From Actinomadura luteofluorescens (GTDB lineage: Bacteria; Actinomycetota; Actinomycetes; Streptosporangiales; Streptosporangiaceae): a stretch of DNA of 64,000 nt. The notes under the pieces are model-generated. The model saw nothing but the letters and a program-made list of their open reading frames with translations. It did no database searches and had not been told where the DNA came from. Both the position numbers and the translations under genes were made by a program. Positions within the stretch are counted from its first letter, which is position 1. Each line of letters opens with the position of its first letter. This document shows positions 33,298-40,590 of the stretch, one piece after another. The stretch spans positions 6,138,001 through 6,202,000 of the forward strand of contig NZ_JACCBA010000001.1 in NCBI RefSeq assembly GCF_013409365.1, given 5' to 3'.

Positions 33298-35070
33298 ATG
33301 ACCGTGAGCACCTTCGCCGCATCGAGCATGCCCCCCGCCTTCCCCGAGCGGGCCGCCTGGGGGACCGCGTCCTCCCTGCGCGCCTGGCAGCAGCAGGCGC
33401 TGGAGGCGTACTTCGGCGTGGACGGAACGGCGCCCGGCCCCCGCGACTTCCTCACCGTCGCGACGCCGGGCGCCGGCAAGACGACGTTCGCGCTCCGGCT
33501 CGCCCGCGAGCTGATGGAGCGCCGCGTCGTCGCCTCGCTCACGATCGTGTGCCCGACCGAGCACCTCAAGCGGCAGTGGGCCGAGTCGGCGGCCCGCGTC
33601 GGCATCAGGATCGACCCCGAGTACCAGAACGGGCAGGGCCCGGTCGGCAAGGACTTCCACGGCGTCGCCGTCACGTACGCGACCGTCGCCGCGCGCCCGG
33701 CGCTGCACCGCAACCGCACCGAGTCACGCAAGTCGCTGGTCATCTTCGACGAGGTGCACCACGCGGGCGACGGCCTGTCGTGGGGCGACGCCGTCCGGGA
33801 GGCGTTCGAGCCGGCGACGCGGCGGCTCGCCCTGTCCGGCACGCCGTTCCGCACCGACATCAACCCGATCCCGTTCGTCCAGTACGAGGAGGGGCCCGAC
33901 GGCGTCCGGCGCAGCCAGGCCGACTACACCTACGGCTACGGCCCCGCCCTCGCCGACGGCGTCGTCCGACCGGTGATCTTCCTGGCCTACGCGGGCGAGA
34001 TGCGCTGGCGCACCCGCGCGGGCGACGAGATCACCGCGACCCTCGGCGAGCCGCTCACCCAGGACCAGACGTCCCAGGCGTGGCGGGCGGCGCTCGACCC
34101 CAAGGGCAACTGGATCACGCAGGTGCTGGCCGCGGCCGACCGCCGCCTCACCGAGCTGCGCCGCGTCATCCCGGACGCGGGCGGCCTGGTCATCGCCACC
34201 GACCACGAGGCCGCCCGCGCCTACGCCAAGATGCTGCGCGCGGTGACGGGGCAGGGCGCCACGATCGTGCTGTCGGACGACCCGACCGCGTCCAAGAAGA
34301 TCAAGGCGTTCGGCGAGACCGACGACCGCTGGATGGTCGCGGTCCGCATGGTGTCCGAGGGCGTCGACATCCCGCGGCTGTGCGTCGGCGTCTACGCCAC
34401 CTCCACCAGCACGCCGCTGTTCTTCGCGCAGGCGATCGGGCGCTTCGTCCGTGCCCGCAAGCGCGGCGAGACCGCGTCGGTGTTCCTGCCGTCGGTGCCG
34501 ACGCTGATGGGCCACGCCTCTGAGATGGAGGAGGAGCGCGACCACGTCCTCGACCGCCCCGTCCGTGAGGACGGCCTCGACGACGACCTGCTCGCCGAGG
34601 CCAACCGCGAGAAGGACAGTCCCGACGTCGGCGAGGAGCTGCCGTTCGAGACGGTGGAGGCGTCCGCGACGTTCGACCGCGTGCTCTACGACGGCGGCGA
34701 GTTCGGCATGAACGCCGAGCCGGGGTCGGCCGAGGAGGAGGAGTTCCTCGGCATCCCCGGCCTGCTGGAGCCCGACCAGGTGTCGGCGCTGCTGCGCAAG
34801 CGGCAGGCCGACCAGATCGCCAACGAGCGCCGCCGCAAGACCGGCGACCCCCGCGAGGACCGCACCGCCGCCGAGGACATCGCGGCCCTGCGCCGCGAAC
34901 TGAACGGCCTCGTCAACGCCTGGAACCACCGAACGGGCCAGCCGCAGGGCGTCATCCACAACGAGTTGCGCCGCGCGTGCGGCGGGCCGCCCGTCCCCCA
35001 GGCGAGCGCGGAGGAGATCCGCGAACGCATAGCCAAGATCCGCGACTGGGCCGCCAAGCGCCGCGGCTGA
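33298..35070 (+). CDS. Superfamily 2 DEAD/DEAH-box helicase
   Basis: A 590-residue ATPase. Motif I 'TPGAGKTT' is at 56-63, motif II 'DEVHH' at 151-155, motif III 'SGTPFRTD', motif V 'MVSEGVDIPRLCVGVYAT', and motif VI 'QAIGRFVRARK'. The last 150 residues have no accessory domain I recognise, but include an acidic Glu-rich stretch. Related stand-alone helicases are widespread in Actinobacteria, and their nucleic-acid role is not established. No nuclease or methylase gene is adjacent, so a restriction system is not supported. Confidence 0.9.
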   Translation: MTVSTFAASSMPPAFPERAAWGTASSLRAWQQQALEAYFGVDGTAPGPRDFLTVATPGAGKTTFALRLARELMERRVVASLTIVCPTEHLKRQWAESAARVGIRIDPEYQNGQGPVGKDFHGVAVTYATVAARPALHRNRTESRKSLVIFDEVHHAGDGLSWGDAVREAFEPATRRLALSGTPFRTDINPIPFVQYEEGPDGVRRSQADYTYGYGPALADGVVRPVIFLAYAGEMRWRTRAGDEITATLGEPLTQDQTSQAWRAALDPKGNWITQVLAAADRRLTELRRVIPDAGGLVIATDHEAARAYAKMLRAVTGQGATIVLSDDPTASKKIKAFGETDDRWMVAVRMVSEGVDIPRLCVGVYATSTSTPLFFAQAIGRFVRARKRGETASVFLPSVPTLMGHASEMEEERDHVLDRPVREDGLDDDLLAEANREKDSPDVGEELPFETVEASATFDRVLYDGGEFGMNAEPGSAEEEEFLGIPGLLEPDQVSALLRKRQADQIANERRRKTGDPREDRTAAEDIAALRRELNGLVNAWNHRTGQPQGVIHNELRRACGGPPVPQASAEEIRERIAKIRDWAAKRRG

Positions 35071-35074
35071 CGCG

Positions 35075-35461
35075 TCACCGCCGCGTCGCGCCTGAGCCCG
35101 CCGCAGAGTCGGCGGCGCCGCCCGCGCCCAGGCGATCCCGGAGGACGTCGCTGAGGACGCCCGCCACGCGCTGAGGGCCGTCGCACGGGTACCGCATCGC
35201 CCCCGAGACCCGGTAGGCCCACCGCCCGCCGGCACGTTCCGCCGTGATGCCGACCGCGAGGCTTCCGGCGCCCTCGGGGAAGACCCACAGCACCGGCGGC
35301 GACTCTACGTAGATCTTGAGGTGGGACCAGCCGTGGGCGTGCGTCGCCGCGGCCAGGACGTCAAGGTGCCGTTCGGCGCGGCCGCACCGACCGTTATTCA
35401 TGGGCAGGAACGGCCGCAGCCGGTCCCACGCCTCGTCCGTCAAATCCCCGCGAACGGTCAT
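35075..35461 (-). CDS. Chimeric hypothetical protein: IS5-like transposase start fused to another domain
   Basis: 128 residues from the ATG at 35461. Residues 1-28, 'MTVRGDLTDEAWDRLRPFLP' and on to an NGRCGR step, look like the conserved N-terminus of IS5-family transposases. From about residue 30 the sequence changes character: 'HGWSHLKIYVESPPVLWVFP', then 'GGRWAYRVSGAMRYPCDGPQ' and an Ala/Gly-rich tail, with no transposase DDE domain. The simplest reading is a deletion or insertion that joined an IS remnant to an older gene. It converges with the helicase gene, with a 4 bp gap. Whether it is expressed is unknown. Confidence 0.55.
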   Translation of the reverse strand: MTVRGDLTDEAWDRLRPFLPMNNGRCGRAERHLDVLAAATHAHGWSHLKIYVESPPVLWVFPEGAGSLAVGITAERAGGRWAYRVSGAMRYPCDGPQRVAGVLSDVLRDRLGAGGAADSAAGSGATRR

Positions 35462-35552
35462 GCTGCGGAAAACGAGTTCTGCCGTCTGATCGGCACGGCC
35501 TACGCTTCCGTGATCGATGACGCCGCATATCCAACGTAACGGGGGTCTTGGT

Positions 35553-36548
35553 GTGAGCGTGAACAGCGGCAACGGGCTTGCATCGCTAGAACAGTTGCCT
35601 GGCTACGTCCTCCGGCCATATCACGGCCACGAAGACCACGGAGCCATGGCCGCTGTGCGGCTCGGCTGTGCGGAGCGGGACCGGATCGAGGCCCGCTCGG
35701 TTGTGGAAGGTCTCCCGACGGCAGCCGAGATCGCCGAAGCCTCCGCCAAGCTCGAAGACCCATCCGAGAACCAGGCATTGGTGGAGCACAACGGTGGTGT
35801 CGTCGGCTACTCGACGATCAGGCGGTGGCAGGAGCGGGACGGGACGTGGTTGTACCTGCACCGCGGCTACCTGCTGCCCGAGCACCGCGGCCAGGGCATC
35901 GGCTCAGCCCTGCTCAACTGGGCAGAAAGCCGTATCCGCCAGCTCGTGCAACAGCATGGAACCGCACAGACGGCCGTGCTCGGCGCGAACGCCATGGCCT
36001 CTGAACAGGATGCGACGGCGCTACTGCTCGACTCGGGATACCGGCGTGTCTTCAGCCTGGTAGAGCTGGAGCTGGCCGATCTCCGACAGCTCCCCGACGG
36101 CAAGCCGTTGCCAGCCGGCATCCGAGTCGGAGCCGTCGATCCAAGCAGCTACCGCGCGGCCTGGAAAACGGTCGTCGATTCATATGCGGAGGCCGCCTTC
36201 ACCGAGAGGTGGACGTTCGAGAGCTTCCTCGCCACGGCCGACCCGACCTGCTGGCGGGCTGCTTGGGATCGGGAAGATATGGCCGGTGTCGCCCTGTGCT
36301 CCATCCATCGGCAGGACGCCACCGTGGGCGAAGTCGAAGAATTGAGCGTCCGGAAAGAGTCAAGGCGTCTGGGACTTGGGCGAGCCCTGCTACTGGACGG
36401 GTTGCGATGCCTTCGCGAGCACGGTGCAGAGACGGCCCGGTTGTACACCGGCACCGCGAATCCGCACCGATCCTACGACCTCTACGAGAGCGTAGGGTTC
36501 CGGCGCCAGAATGAGCACGTCCGCTACCGCAAGCCGATCACCGTCTGA
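35553..36548 (+). CDS. Tandem GNAT-domain acetyltransferase
   Basis: About 331 residues from a GTG at 35553. A second GTG lies two codons on. Two GNAT domains can be seen. The first has motif A 'GYLLPEHRGQGIGSALLNWA', and the second 'LSVRKESRRLGLGRALLLDG' followed by 'YTGTANPHRSYDLYESVGF'. Double-GNAT proteins of the mycothiol synthase/Eis-like type modify small molecules, but the substrate is not evident. Codon use is less GC-biased than in its neighbours, suggesting acquisition. Confidence 0.85.
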   Translation: MSVNSGNGLASLEQLPGYVLRPYHGHEDHGAMAAVRLGCAERDRIEARSVVEGLPTAAEIAEASAKLEDPSENQALVEHNGGVVGYSTIRRWQERDGTWLYLHRGYLLPEHRGQGIGSALLNWAESRIRQLVQQHGTAQTAVLGANAMASEQDATALLLDSGYRRVFSLVELELADLRQLPDGKPLPAGIRVGAVDPSSYRAAWKTVVDSYAEAAFTERWTFESFLATADPTCWRAAWDREDMAGVALCSIHRQDATVGEVEELSVRKESRRLGLGRALLLDGLRCLREHGAETARLYTGTANPHRSYDLYESVGFRRQNEHVRYRKPITV

Positions 36549-36665
36549 TCCGGCAGAGGTAGCTCCGCAGCGCCTTGTCGGTGCGGATTCCCGAAGACTG
36601 AACCCGGCTTGATCACCCGGACAGGGCCTAACTGGGACGCGTTCGTACAGTCCGCTGCGTGTCCC

Positions 36666-36884
36666 GTGGGCCGATCTCATCTTCTGCGCGACGAGGTTAG
36701 GACCCTGAGTACCGCCGTATGGCGCAAGGCGGCCCGTAGTTCCAACAACGGCGGCGACTGCGTCGAGGTCGCCCGCGTCGGCGAGGTCGTGGCCGTCCGT
36801 GACAGCAAGGACCCGGACGGCCCCAAGCTTCTCCTCACTCCCCAGGCGCTCGGGCGCCTCAGTGCGGCCATCAAGAACGCCTAG
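36666..36884 (+). CDS. Orphan DUF397 protein
   Basis: Up to 72 residues. The start is uncertain: GTG at 36666, or a CTG near 36705. The core 'VWRKAARSSNNGGDCVEVAR' and 'VAVRDSKDPDGPKLLLTPQA' is unmistakable DUF397. Unlike the pair at 3.8-4.2 kb it has no helix-turn-helix partner beside it, so it may work with a distant regulator or be a relic. It converges with the epoxide hydrolase gene. Confidence 0.75.
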   Translation: MGRSHLLRDEVRTLSTAVWRKAARSSNNGGDCVEVARVGEVVAVRDSKDPDGPKLLLTPQALGRLSAAIKNA

Positions 36885-36925
36885 CTCTGGACGGCTGAAC
36901 CACCCGGGGGGCGCGTCGTGACTCC

Positions 36926-38098
36926 TCACCGGGTGGCGGCCAGCACCGCCGCGAGACCTTCCCGCAGGTCCTTGACGAAGTACTCGGGAACCTCCAGCGA
37001 CGGGAAGTGTCCGCCCTTCTCGGGCGAGTTCCAGCGGACGATCTGGCGGTACCGCTCCTTTGCCCAGGGGCGCGGACACTTCTCGACATCGCGCGGGTAC
37101 ATCGTGATGGCCGACGGCACGTCGACCCGGAGTTCGGGATCGAGCGAGTTGTGGCTCTCGTAATAGATGCGGGCCGCCGACGCGCCGGTCCGCGTCAGCC
37201 AGTAGAGGGTGACGTCGTCGAGGATCCTGTCGCGGGAGATCGTCTCGAACGGGCTGTCCTCGGTGTCGGACCATTCGGCGAACTTGTCGAGGATCCAGGC
37301 GAGGAGCCCGACTGGCGAGTCGACGAGCGAGTAGCCGATGGTCTGTGGCCGGGTCGCCTGCTGCTTGGCGTACGCCGCGCGGTGGCGCCAGAAATCGCGG
37401 GTGTCCTCGGTCCACTGGCGCTCGGCCGTCGTCAGCCCGTCCGTCGGCAATCCGGGCGGCGCCTCCGCGAACAGGGTGTGGATGCCGAGGACGTGCGCCG
37501 GGAACCTGCCGCCGAGGACCGTGGTGATGTTGCCTCCCCAGTCGCCGCCGTGGGCCAGGAACCTGCCGTAGCCGAGCCTCCCCATCAGTTCGACCCATGC
37601 GGCCGCGATCTTTTCCGTTCCCCACCCGGTGACGGCCGGCCTGTCGCTGTAGCCGAAGCCCGGTAGCGACGGCGCCACGACGTGGAATGCGGGGGCGTCC
37701 GGGTCTTTCGGATCCGCCAGCTCGTCCACCACGTCGACGAACTCGGCGATGCTGCCCGGCCAGCCGTGCGTGAGGATCAAAGGGGTGGCGTCAGCGCGCG
37801 CGGATCGGCGGTGCAGGAAGTGGACGCCCAGACCATCGATGGTCGTGCGGAACTGGCCGATGCGGTCGAGGCGCTCTTCGAACGACCGCCACCTATACCC
37901 GGTGCGCCAGTAGTCCACGACATCGACGAGGTCGGCGAGAGGCACGCCCTGGTCCCATCGGCGAGGGCCGGGCGCGGTGCGACGGACCGTCTCGGCCTCC
38001 GGCAGCCGCGCCGCGGCCAGCCGCGCGCGCAGATCGTCGAGGTCGGCGTCGGTCGCGCGGGCTTCGAAAGCTCGAACGTCGCTGGTCGGGCGCGGCAT
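36926..38098 (-). CDS. Epoxide hydrolase (EHN domain, alpha/beta fold)
   Basis: A 390-residue enzyme. The N-terminal EHN segment ('FEARATDADLDDLRARLAAA') covers about 10-110. The oxyanion motif 'HGWPGS' follows, the nucleophile Asp is in 'AHGGDWGGNI', and the base His is in 'EKGGHFPSLEVPE'. A Tyr in 'AARIYYESHNS' may protonate the epoxide. It resembles microsomal-type and juvenile-hormone-type hydrolases. ATG at 38098 with AGGAGG 6 bases upstream. It is divergent from a CGNR regulator, and the 81-bp gap contains duplicated operator-like sites. Confidence 0.93.
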   Translation of the reverse strand: MPRPTSDVRAFEARATDADLDDLRARLAAARLPEAETVRRTAPGPRRWDQGVPLADLVDVVDYWRTGYRWRSFEERLDRIGQFRTTIDGLGVHFLHRRSARADATPLILTHGWPGSIAEFVDVVDELADPKDPDAPAFHVVAPSLPGFGYSDRPAVTGWGTEKIAAAWVELMGRLGYGRFLAHGGDWGGNITTVLGGRFPAHVLGIHTLFAEAPPGLPTDGLTTAERQWTEDTRDFWRHRAAYAKQQATRPQTIGYSLVDSPVGLLAWILDKFAEWSDTEDSPFETISRDRILDDVTLYWLTRTGASAARIYYESHNSLDPELRVDVPSAITMYPRDVEKCPRPWAKERYRQIVRWNSPEKGGHFPSLEVPEYFVKDLREGLAAVLAATR

Positions 38099-38119
38099 GA
38101 GACCTCCTGGCCATAGCGG

Positions 38120-38136
38120 AACCGGCTAAGACGGTT
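38120..38136. promoter_or_regulatory. Operator-like repeat, site 1
   Basis: AACCGGCTAAGACGGTT, extended by a GAACCG-N7-CGGTTC inverted repeat (38119-38137). It is near-identical (15 of 17) to site 2, 41 bp away. It overlaps the predicted -10 of the epoxide hydrolase promoter. Confidence 0.6.
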
Positions 38137-38162
38137 CTAGCAGCGCCTCTTCCCGAGTGCAA
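38134..38162 (-). promoter_or_regulatory. Possible promoter of the epoxide hydrolase gene
   Basis: On the minus strand TTGCAC (38157-38162) and TAGAAC (38134-38139) are 17 bp apart. Each matches consensus at 4 of 6 bases. Its ends overlap the two operator-like repeats. Confidence 0.4.
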
Positions 38163-38177
38163 CCGGCTAAGGTGGTT
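38161..38177. promoter_or_regulatory. Operator-like repeat, site 2
   Basis: AACCGGCTAAGGTGGTT, directly before the CGNR gene's ATG at 38180. Its AAGGTGG part is also the only Shine-Dalgarno candidate for that gene, so bound protein would block the regulator's own expression. Confidence 0.6.
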
Positions 38178-38179
38178 CC

Positions 38180-38755
38180 ATGCGCGCTGGGTTCCCCGAC
38201 TTCCGCCTCGGCACCGTGCTGGCGACGAGCTTTACGGCGACCCTGACGGAGCGCTGTGGCGACCCTGTGGAGCGCATTCCCGTCCCGCAACGACTCGTCG
38301 ACTGGCTGGCGGTCAACGGCCTCGCCGTGGACTCCTGCACCGCCGCCCAGCTCGACCTCGCCCGGGAGTTGCGGGAATCGATCCACCTCGCCGCGACCGC
38401 GGGCGCGCTCCAGGACGCTCTCCCCGCGTCCGCCGTCCAGGTCATCAACGACCGCAGCGTCGAGGGGCGGGCCGCCGCGATCCTGACGCCCGAGGGCACG
38501 CGGCGATGGCGGCTCGGCTCGGCCTCCCGCGTGGAGGACGCCCTCAGCGTGATCGCCGCCGATGCGGTCAGCATCCTCGCAGGTGAACGAGACGGGAAGC
38601 TGGCCCTGTGCGCATCACCGACCTGCCGGGCCGCCTTCTTCGACACCAGCCAGAGCCGCACCCGCAGGTGGTGCGAGATGAACACGTGCGGCAACCGCCA
38701 GAAGAAGGCGCGCTTCAACGCCAGGCAGCGCGAACACCCCAGATCAGCGGAGTGA
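38180..38755 (+). CDS. CGNR zinc-finger protein (ABATE domain), putative regulator
   Basis: A 191-residue protein. The N-terminal ABATE-type domain ('FRLGTVLATSFTATLTERCG') runs to about 130. The C-terminal CGNR zinc finger is formed by Cys in 'LALCASPTCRAAFFDTS' and 'RRWCEMNTCGNRQKKARFNA'. CGNR proteins are thought to bind DNA and regulate neighbouring metabolic genes. The location beside the epoxide hydrolase and the repeated sites suggests it represses both. ATG at 38180. Confidence 0.9.
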   Translation: MRAGFPDFRLGTVLATSFTATLTERCGDPVERIPVPQRLVDWLAVNGLAVDSCTAAQLDLARELRESIHLAATAGALQDALPASAVQVINDRSVEGRAAAILTPEGTRRWRLGSASRVEDALSVIAADAVSILAGERDGKLALCASPTCRAAFFDTSQSRTRRWCEMNTCGNRQKKARFNARQREHPRSAE

Positions 38756-38757
38756 CG

Positions 38758-38802
38758 CCAGGTTCAGGGACTTGAGGATGCGGGTGGACGGCTTCTTCGG
38801 GG
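38758..38802 (-). pseudogene. Remnant of a gluconokinase 3' end
   Basis: About 45 bp that align, by eye at roughly 80%, with the last codons of the gluconokinase gene 650 bp away (39414-39458), in the same orientation. Translated on the minus strand it reads 'STRILKSLNLASLR', against 'VTHILKSLDLDPAPR' in the intact gene. No gluconokinase upstream part accompanies it. Confidence 0.55.
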
Positions 38803-38817
38803 CCATCAGGGAAGCAG

Positions 38818-38848
38818 AACGAGGGCCCGGCTGAGCCAGGCCCTCGTT
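38818..38848. terminator. Hairpin between converging genes
   Basis: AACGAGGGCC (38818-38827) pairs perfectly with GGCCCTCGTT (38839-38848) around an 11-base loop. The A/T ends give a short U run on both strands. It serves the CGNR gene, the small membrane protein gene, or both. Confidence 0.75.
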
Positions 38849-38891
38849 GATGATCCGAAGAGGCGCGAGCCGCCTCACACGTGGCCGCTTG

Positions 38892-39155
38892 TCAGGCGGC
38901 CCGGTGTCCCCTGGAACGGGAACGTATGGTGCGGATCTCGGCCCAGATGCAGAACGCGCCGCCGGCGACGGTGCCGAGTGCCACGAAGCCGGCGCCGATG
39001 GCGACGCCAAGGCTCAGAGGGACGGCCCCACCGACGACGAAGCCGAAGATGACACCGATCAGGGCGCCGAAGACGCCGCCGACCACAGGCCAGACGACGA
39101 GGCCCACGGCGTGCCTGATACGGAGTTCGAGGTTGGCGATGTCTCTGTCGATCAT
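38892..39155 (-). CDS. Small membrane protein of unknown function
   Basis: An 87-residue protein from the ATG at 39155, with CGGAGGG 6 bases upstream. Two long hydrophobic segments rich in Gly/Val/Ala ('AVGLVVWPVVGGVFGALIGV' and 'PLSLGVAIGAGFVALGTVAG') are flanked by charged ends 'MIDRDIANLELRIRHA' and 'EIRTIRSRSRGHRAA'. No family recognised. The Gly-zipper style hydrophobic runs could form pores or simply pack in the membrane. A terminator follows 44 bp on. Confidence 0.65.
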   Translation of the reverse strand: MIDRDIANLELRIRHAVGLVVWPVVGGVFGALIGVIFGFVVGGAVPLSLGVAIGAGFVALGTVAGGAFCIWAEIRTIRSRSRGHRAA

Positions 39156-39200
39156 GAGAACCCTCCGGTTGTATGTCGCACCTCTCGTGAGGTGAGGTGC

Positions 39201-39356
39201 CTACCGCGCACCGTCCGTGGCGGGGCGCCTCGCGCAAGCCGGTGCGGCCGGTCCGTTGATCATGAAATGGCCCGGCGGCCGGAGGTCATCCGGCACCCTG
39301 TGGTCGACCGCGACGTCGTCTTCGATGAGCGGTGGCTCTTCCGGCATTGCCGTCAT
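39201..39356 (-). CDS. Possible 51-residue small protein
   Basis: The frame starts at an ATG (39356) 8 bases after GAGGAG. It encodes an acidic, Pro-rich N-terminal half ('MTAMPEEPPLIEDDVAVDHR') and a short C-terminal half with one Cys ('CARRPATDGAR'). It is on the same strand as, and 45 bp upstream of, the small membrane protein. Nothing like it is recognised. The good ribosome site and absence of any competing gene are the only support. Confidence 0.35.
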   Translation of the reverse strand: MTAMPEEPPLIEDDVAVDHRVPDDLRPPGHFMINGPAAPACARRPATDGAR

Positions 39357-39396
39357 CGCCGGATCTCCTCATGAGTTCCGGCGGGGCCGCGGGAGG

Positions 39397-39930
39397 TCAG
39401 CGGGGGGCCGGGTCCAGGTCCAGAGACTTGAGGATGTGGGTGACCGTCTCTTCGGGGGTGCCTGTTATGGGGGCGGTGATGATGTTCTCGTCGGGGGCCG
39501 GGGGTTCGAGGTCGGCGAACTGGGAGTCGAGGAGGTCGGCCTTGAAGAAGTGGCCCTTGCGGGAGCGCATGCGGGCGGCGATGGTGTCGCGGTCGCCGTC
39601 CAGGAGGACCAGGCGGACGTCCTCGTGACCGTCGAGCAGCATGTCGCGGTACCTGCGTTTCAGGGCGGAGCAGGTGACGACGCCGGGGCGGCCGGTGGCG
39701 AGGCGGTCGGCGATCCACGCGGCGATGGCGCGTAGCCAGGGGAGGCGGTCCTCGTCGGTGAGGGGGTGGCCCGCGCGCATCTTGGCGACGTTGGCCTCGG
39801 AGTGGAACGCGTCCGCCTCCGCGTACTCCCAGCCGAGGCGTTCGGCGAGGAGCGTGCCGACGGTGGTCTTGCCGCTGCCGGACACGCCGGCGACCAGGAT
39901 GACCAGGGGCTCTGTGGCGTTCGGGGGCAT
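39397..39930 (-). CDS. gntK: Gluconokinase (GntK type)
   Basis: A 177-residue P-loop kinase of the shikimate-kinase-like GntK family. Walker A 'GVSGSGKTT' is at 15-23, followed by 'WEYAEADAFHSEANVAKM' and 'TDEDRLPWL', then 'VTCSALKRRYRDML' and 'RKGHFFKADLLDSQFADLE', all diagnostic. It phosphorylates gluconate to 6-phosphogluconate. No gluconate permease is adjacent. Nicotinamidase lies 2 bp upstream on the same strand, so the two are probably one transcript. Confidence 0.95.
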   Translation of the reverse strand: MPPNATEPLVILVAGVSGSGKTTVGTLLAERLGWEYAEADAFHSEANVAKMRAGHPLTDEDRLPWLRAIAAWIADRLATGRPGVVTCSALKRRYRDMLLDGHEDVRLVLLDGDRDTIAARMRSRKGHFFKADLLDSQFADLEPPAPDENIITAPITGTPEETVTHILKSLDLDPAPR

Positions 39931-39932
39931 GG

Positions 39933-40514
39933 TCAGGCGGTCACCACCGGGGCGCCGGACAGGACGACGCCCTCCTGCCCGAGCTCGTCCAGCGCCTGGT
40001 CGACGGTGGCCTTGCCGACCCCGGCGGTGAGGTCCAGCAGGACGGTGGTGCGCAGGCCCGCGCGGACGGCGTCCACCGCGGTGGCCCGGACGCAGTGGTC
40101 GGTGGCGATGCCGACGACGTCGACGGCGTCCACGCCGCGCGCGGCGAGCCAGTCGGCGAGCGGGGTCTCGTCGTCGGAGAACCCCTCGAAGCCGCTGTAG
40201 GCGGCGGTCTCGCGGCCCTTGCTGAACACGGCCTCGATGGGGGCGAGGGCGAGGTTGGGGTGGAAGTCGGCGCCGGGCGTGCCGATCACGCAGTGCGGCG
40301 GCCAGGTGTCGGCGAAGTCCGGTTCGGCGGAGAAATGGCCGCCCGGGTCGAGGTGGAAGTCGCGGGTCGCCACGATGTGCGCGTACTCGGACCGGTGCGC
40401 TGCCACGTACTCCGAGATCGCCGTCGCCACCGCCGCGCCGCCGCCGACGGCCAGCGAACCCCCCTCGCAGAAGTCGTTCTGCACGTCCACGATGATCAGA
40501 GCCTTCTTGCCCAT
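39933..40514 (-). CDS. pncA: Nicotinamidase/pyrazinamidase
   Basis: A 193-residue isochorismatase-fold hydrolase from the ATG at 40514, with GGGAG upstream. The catalytic triad is Asp10 ('IVDVQNDFCEGG'), Lys99 ('VFSKGRETAAYSGFEG') and Cys141 ('GIATDHCVRATA'). The metal ligands Asp52, His54 and His60 lie in 'TRDFHLDPGGHFS'. It deamidates nicotinamide to nicotinate for NAD salvage. pncB, the next step, lies 76 bp upstream on the same strand. Confidence 0.96.
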   Translation of the reverse strand: MGKKALIIVDVQNDFCEGGSLAVGGGAAVATAISEYVAAHRSEYAHIVATRDFHLDPGGHFSAEPDFADTWPPHCVIGTPGADFHPNLALAPIEAVFSKGRETAAYSGFEGFSDDETPLADWLAARGVDAVDVVGIATDHCVRATAVDAVRAGLRTTVLLDLTAGVGKATVDQALDELGQEGVVLSGAPVVTA

Positions 40515-40590
40515 GACCGCTCCCTTTACCGGTTGCCCCACCGGATCTGCACCGACCGTACCCCAGCCTTGTTCCCCCACGCGGGACGGC

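Noticed and set aside
33298..35070. Helicase as part of a restriction-modification or phage-defence system
   Set aside because: No methylase, nuclease or specificity gene is adjacent. The neighbours are a secreted protease and an IS-like chimera, so a defence label is not supported.
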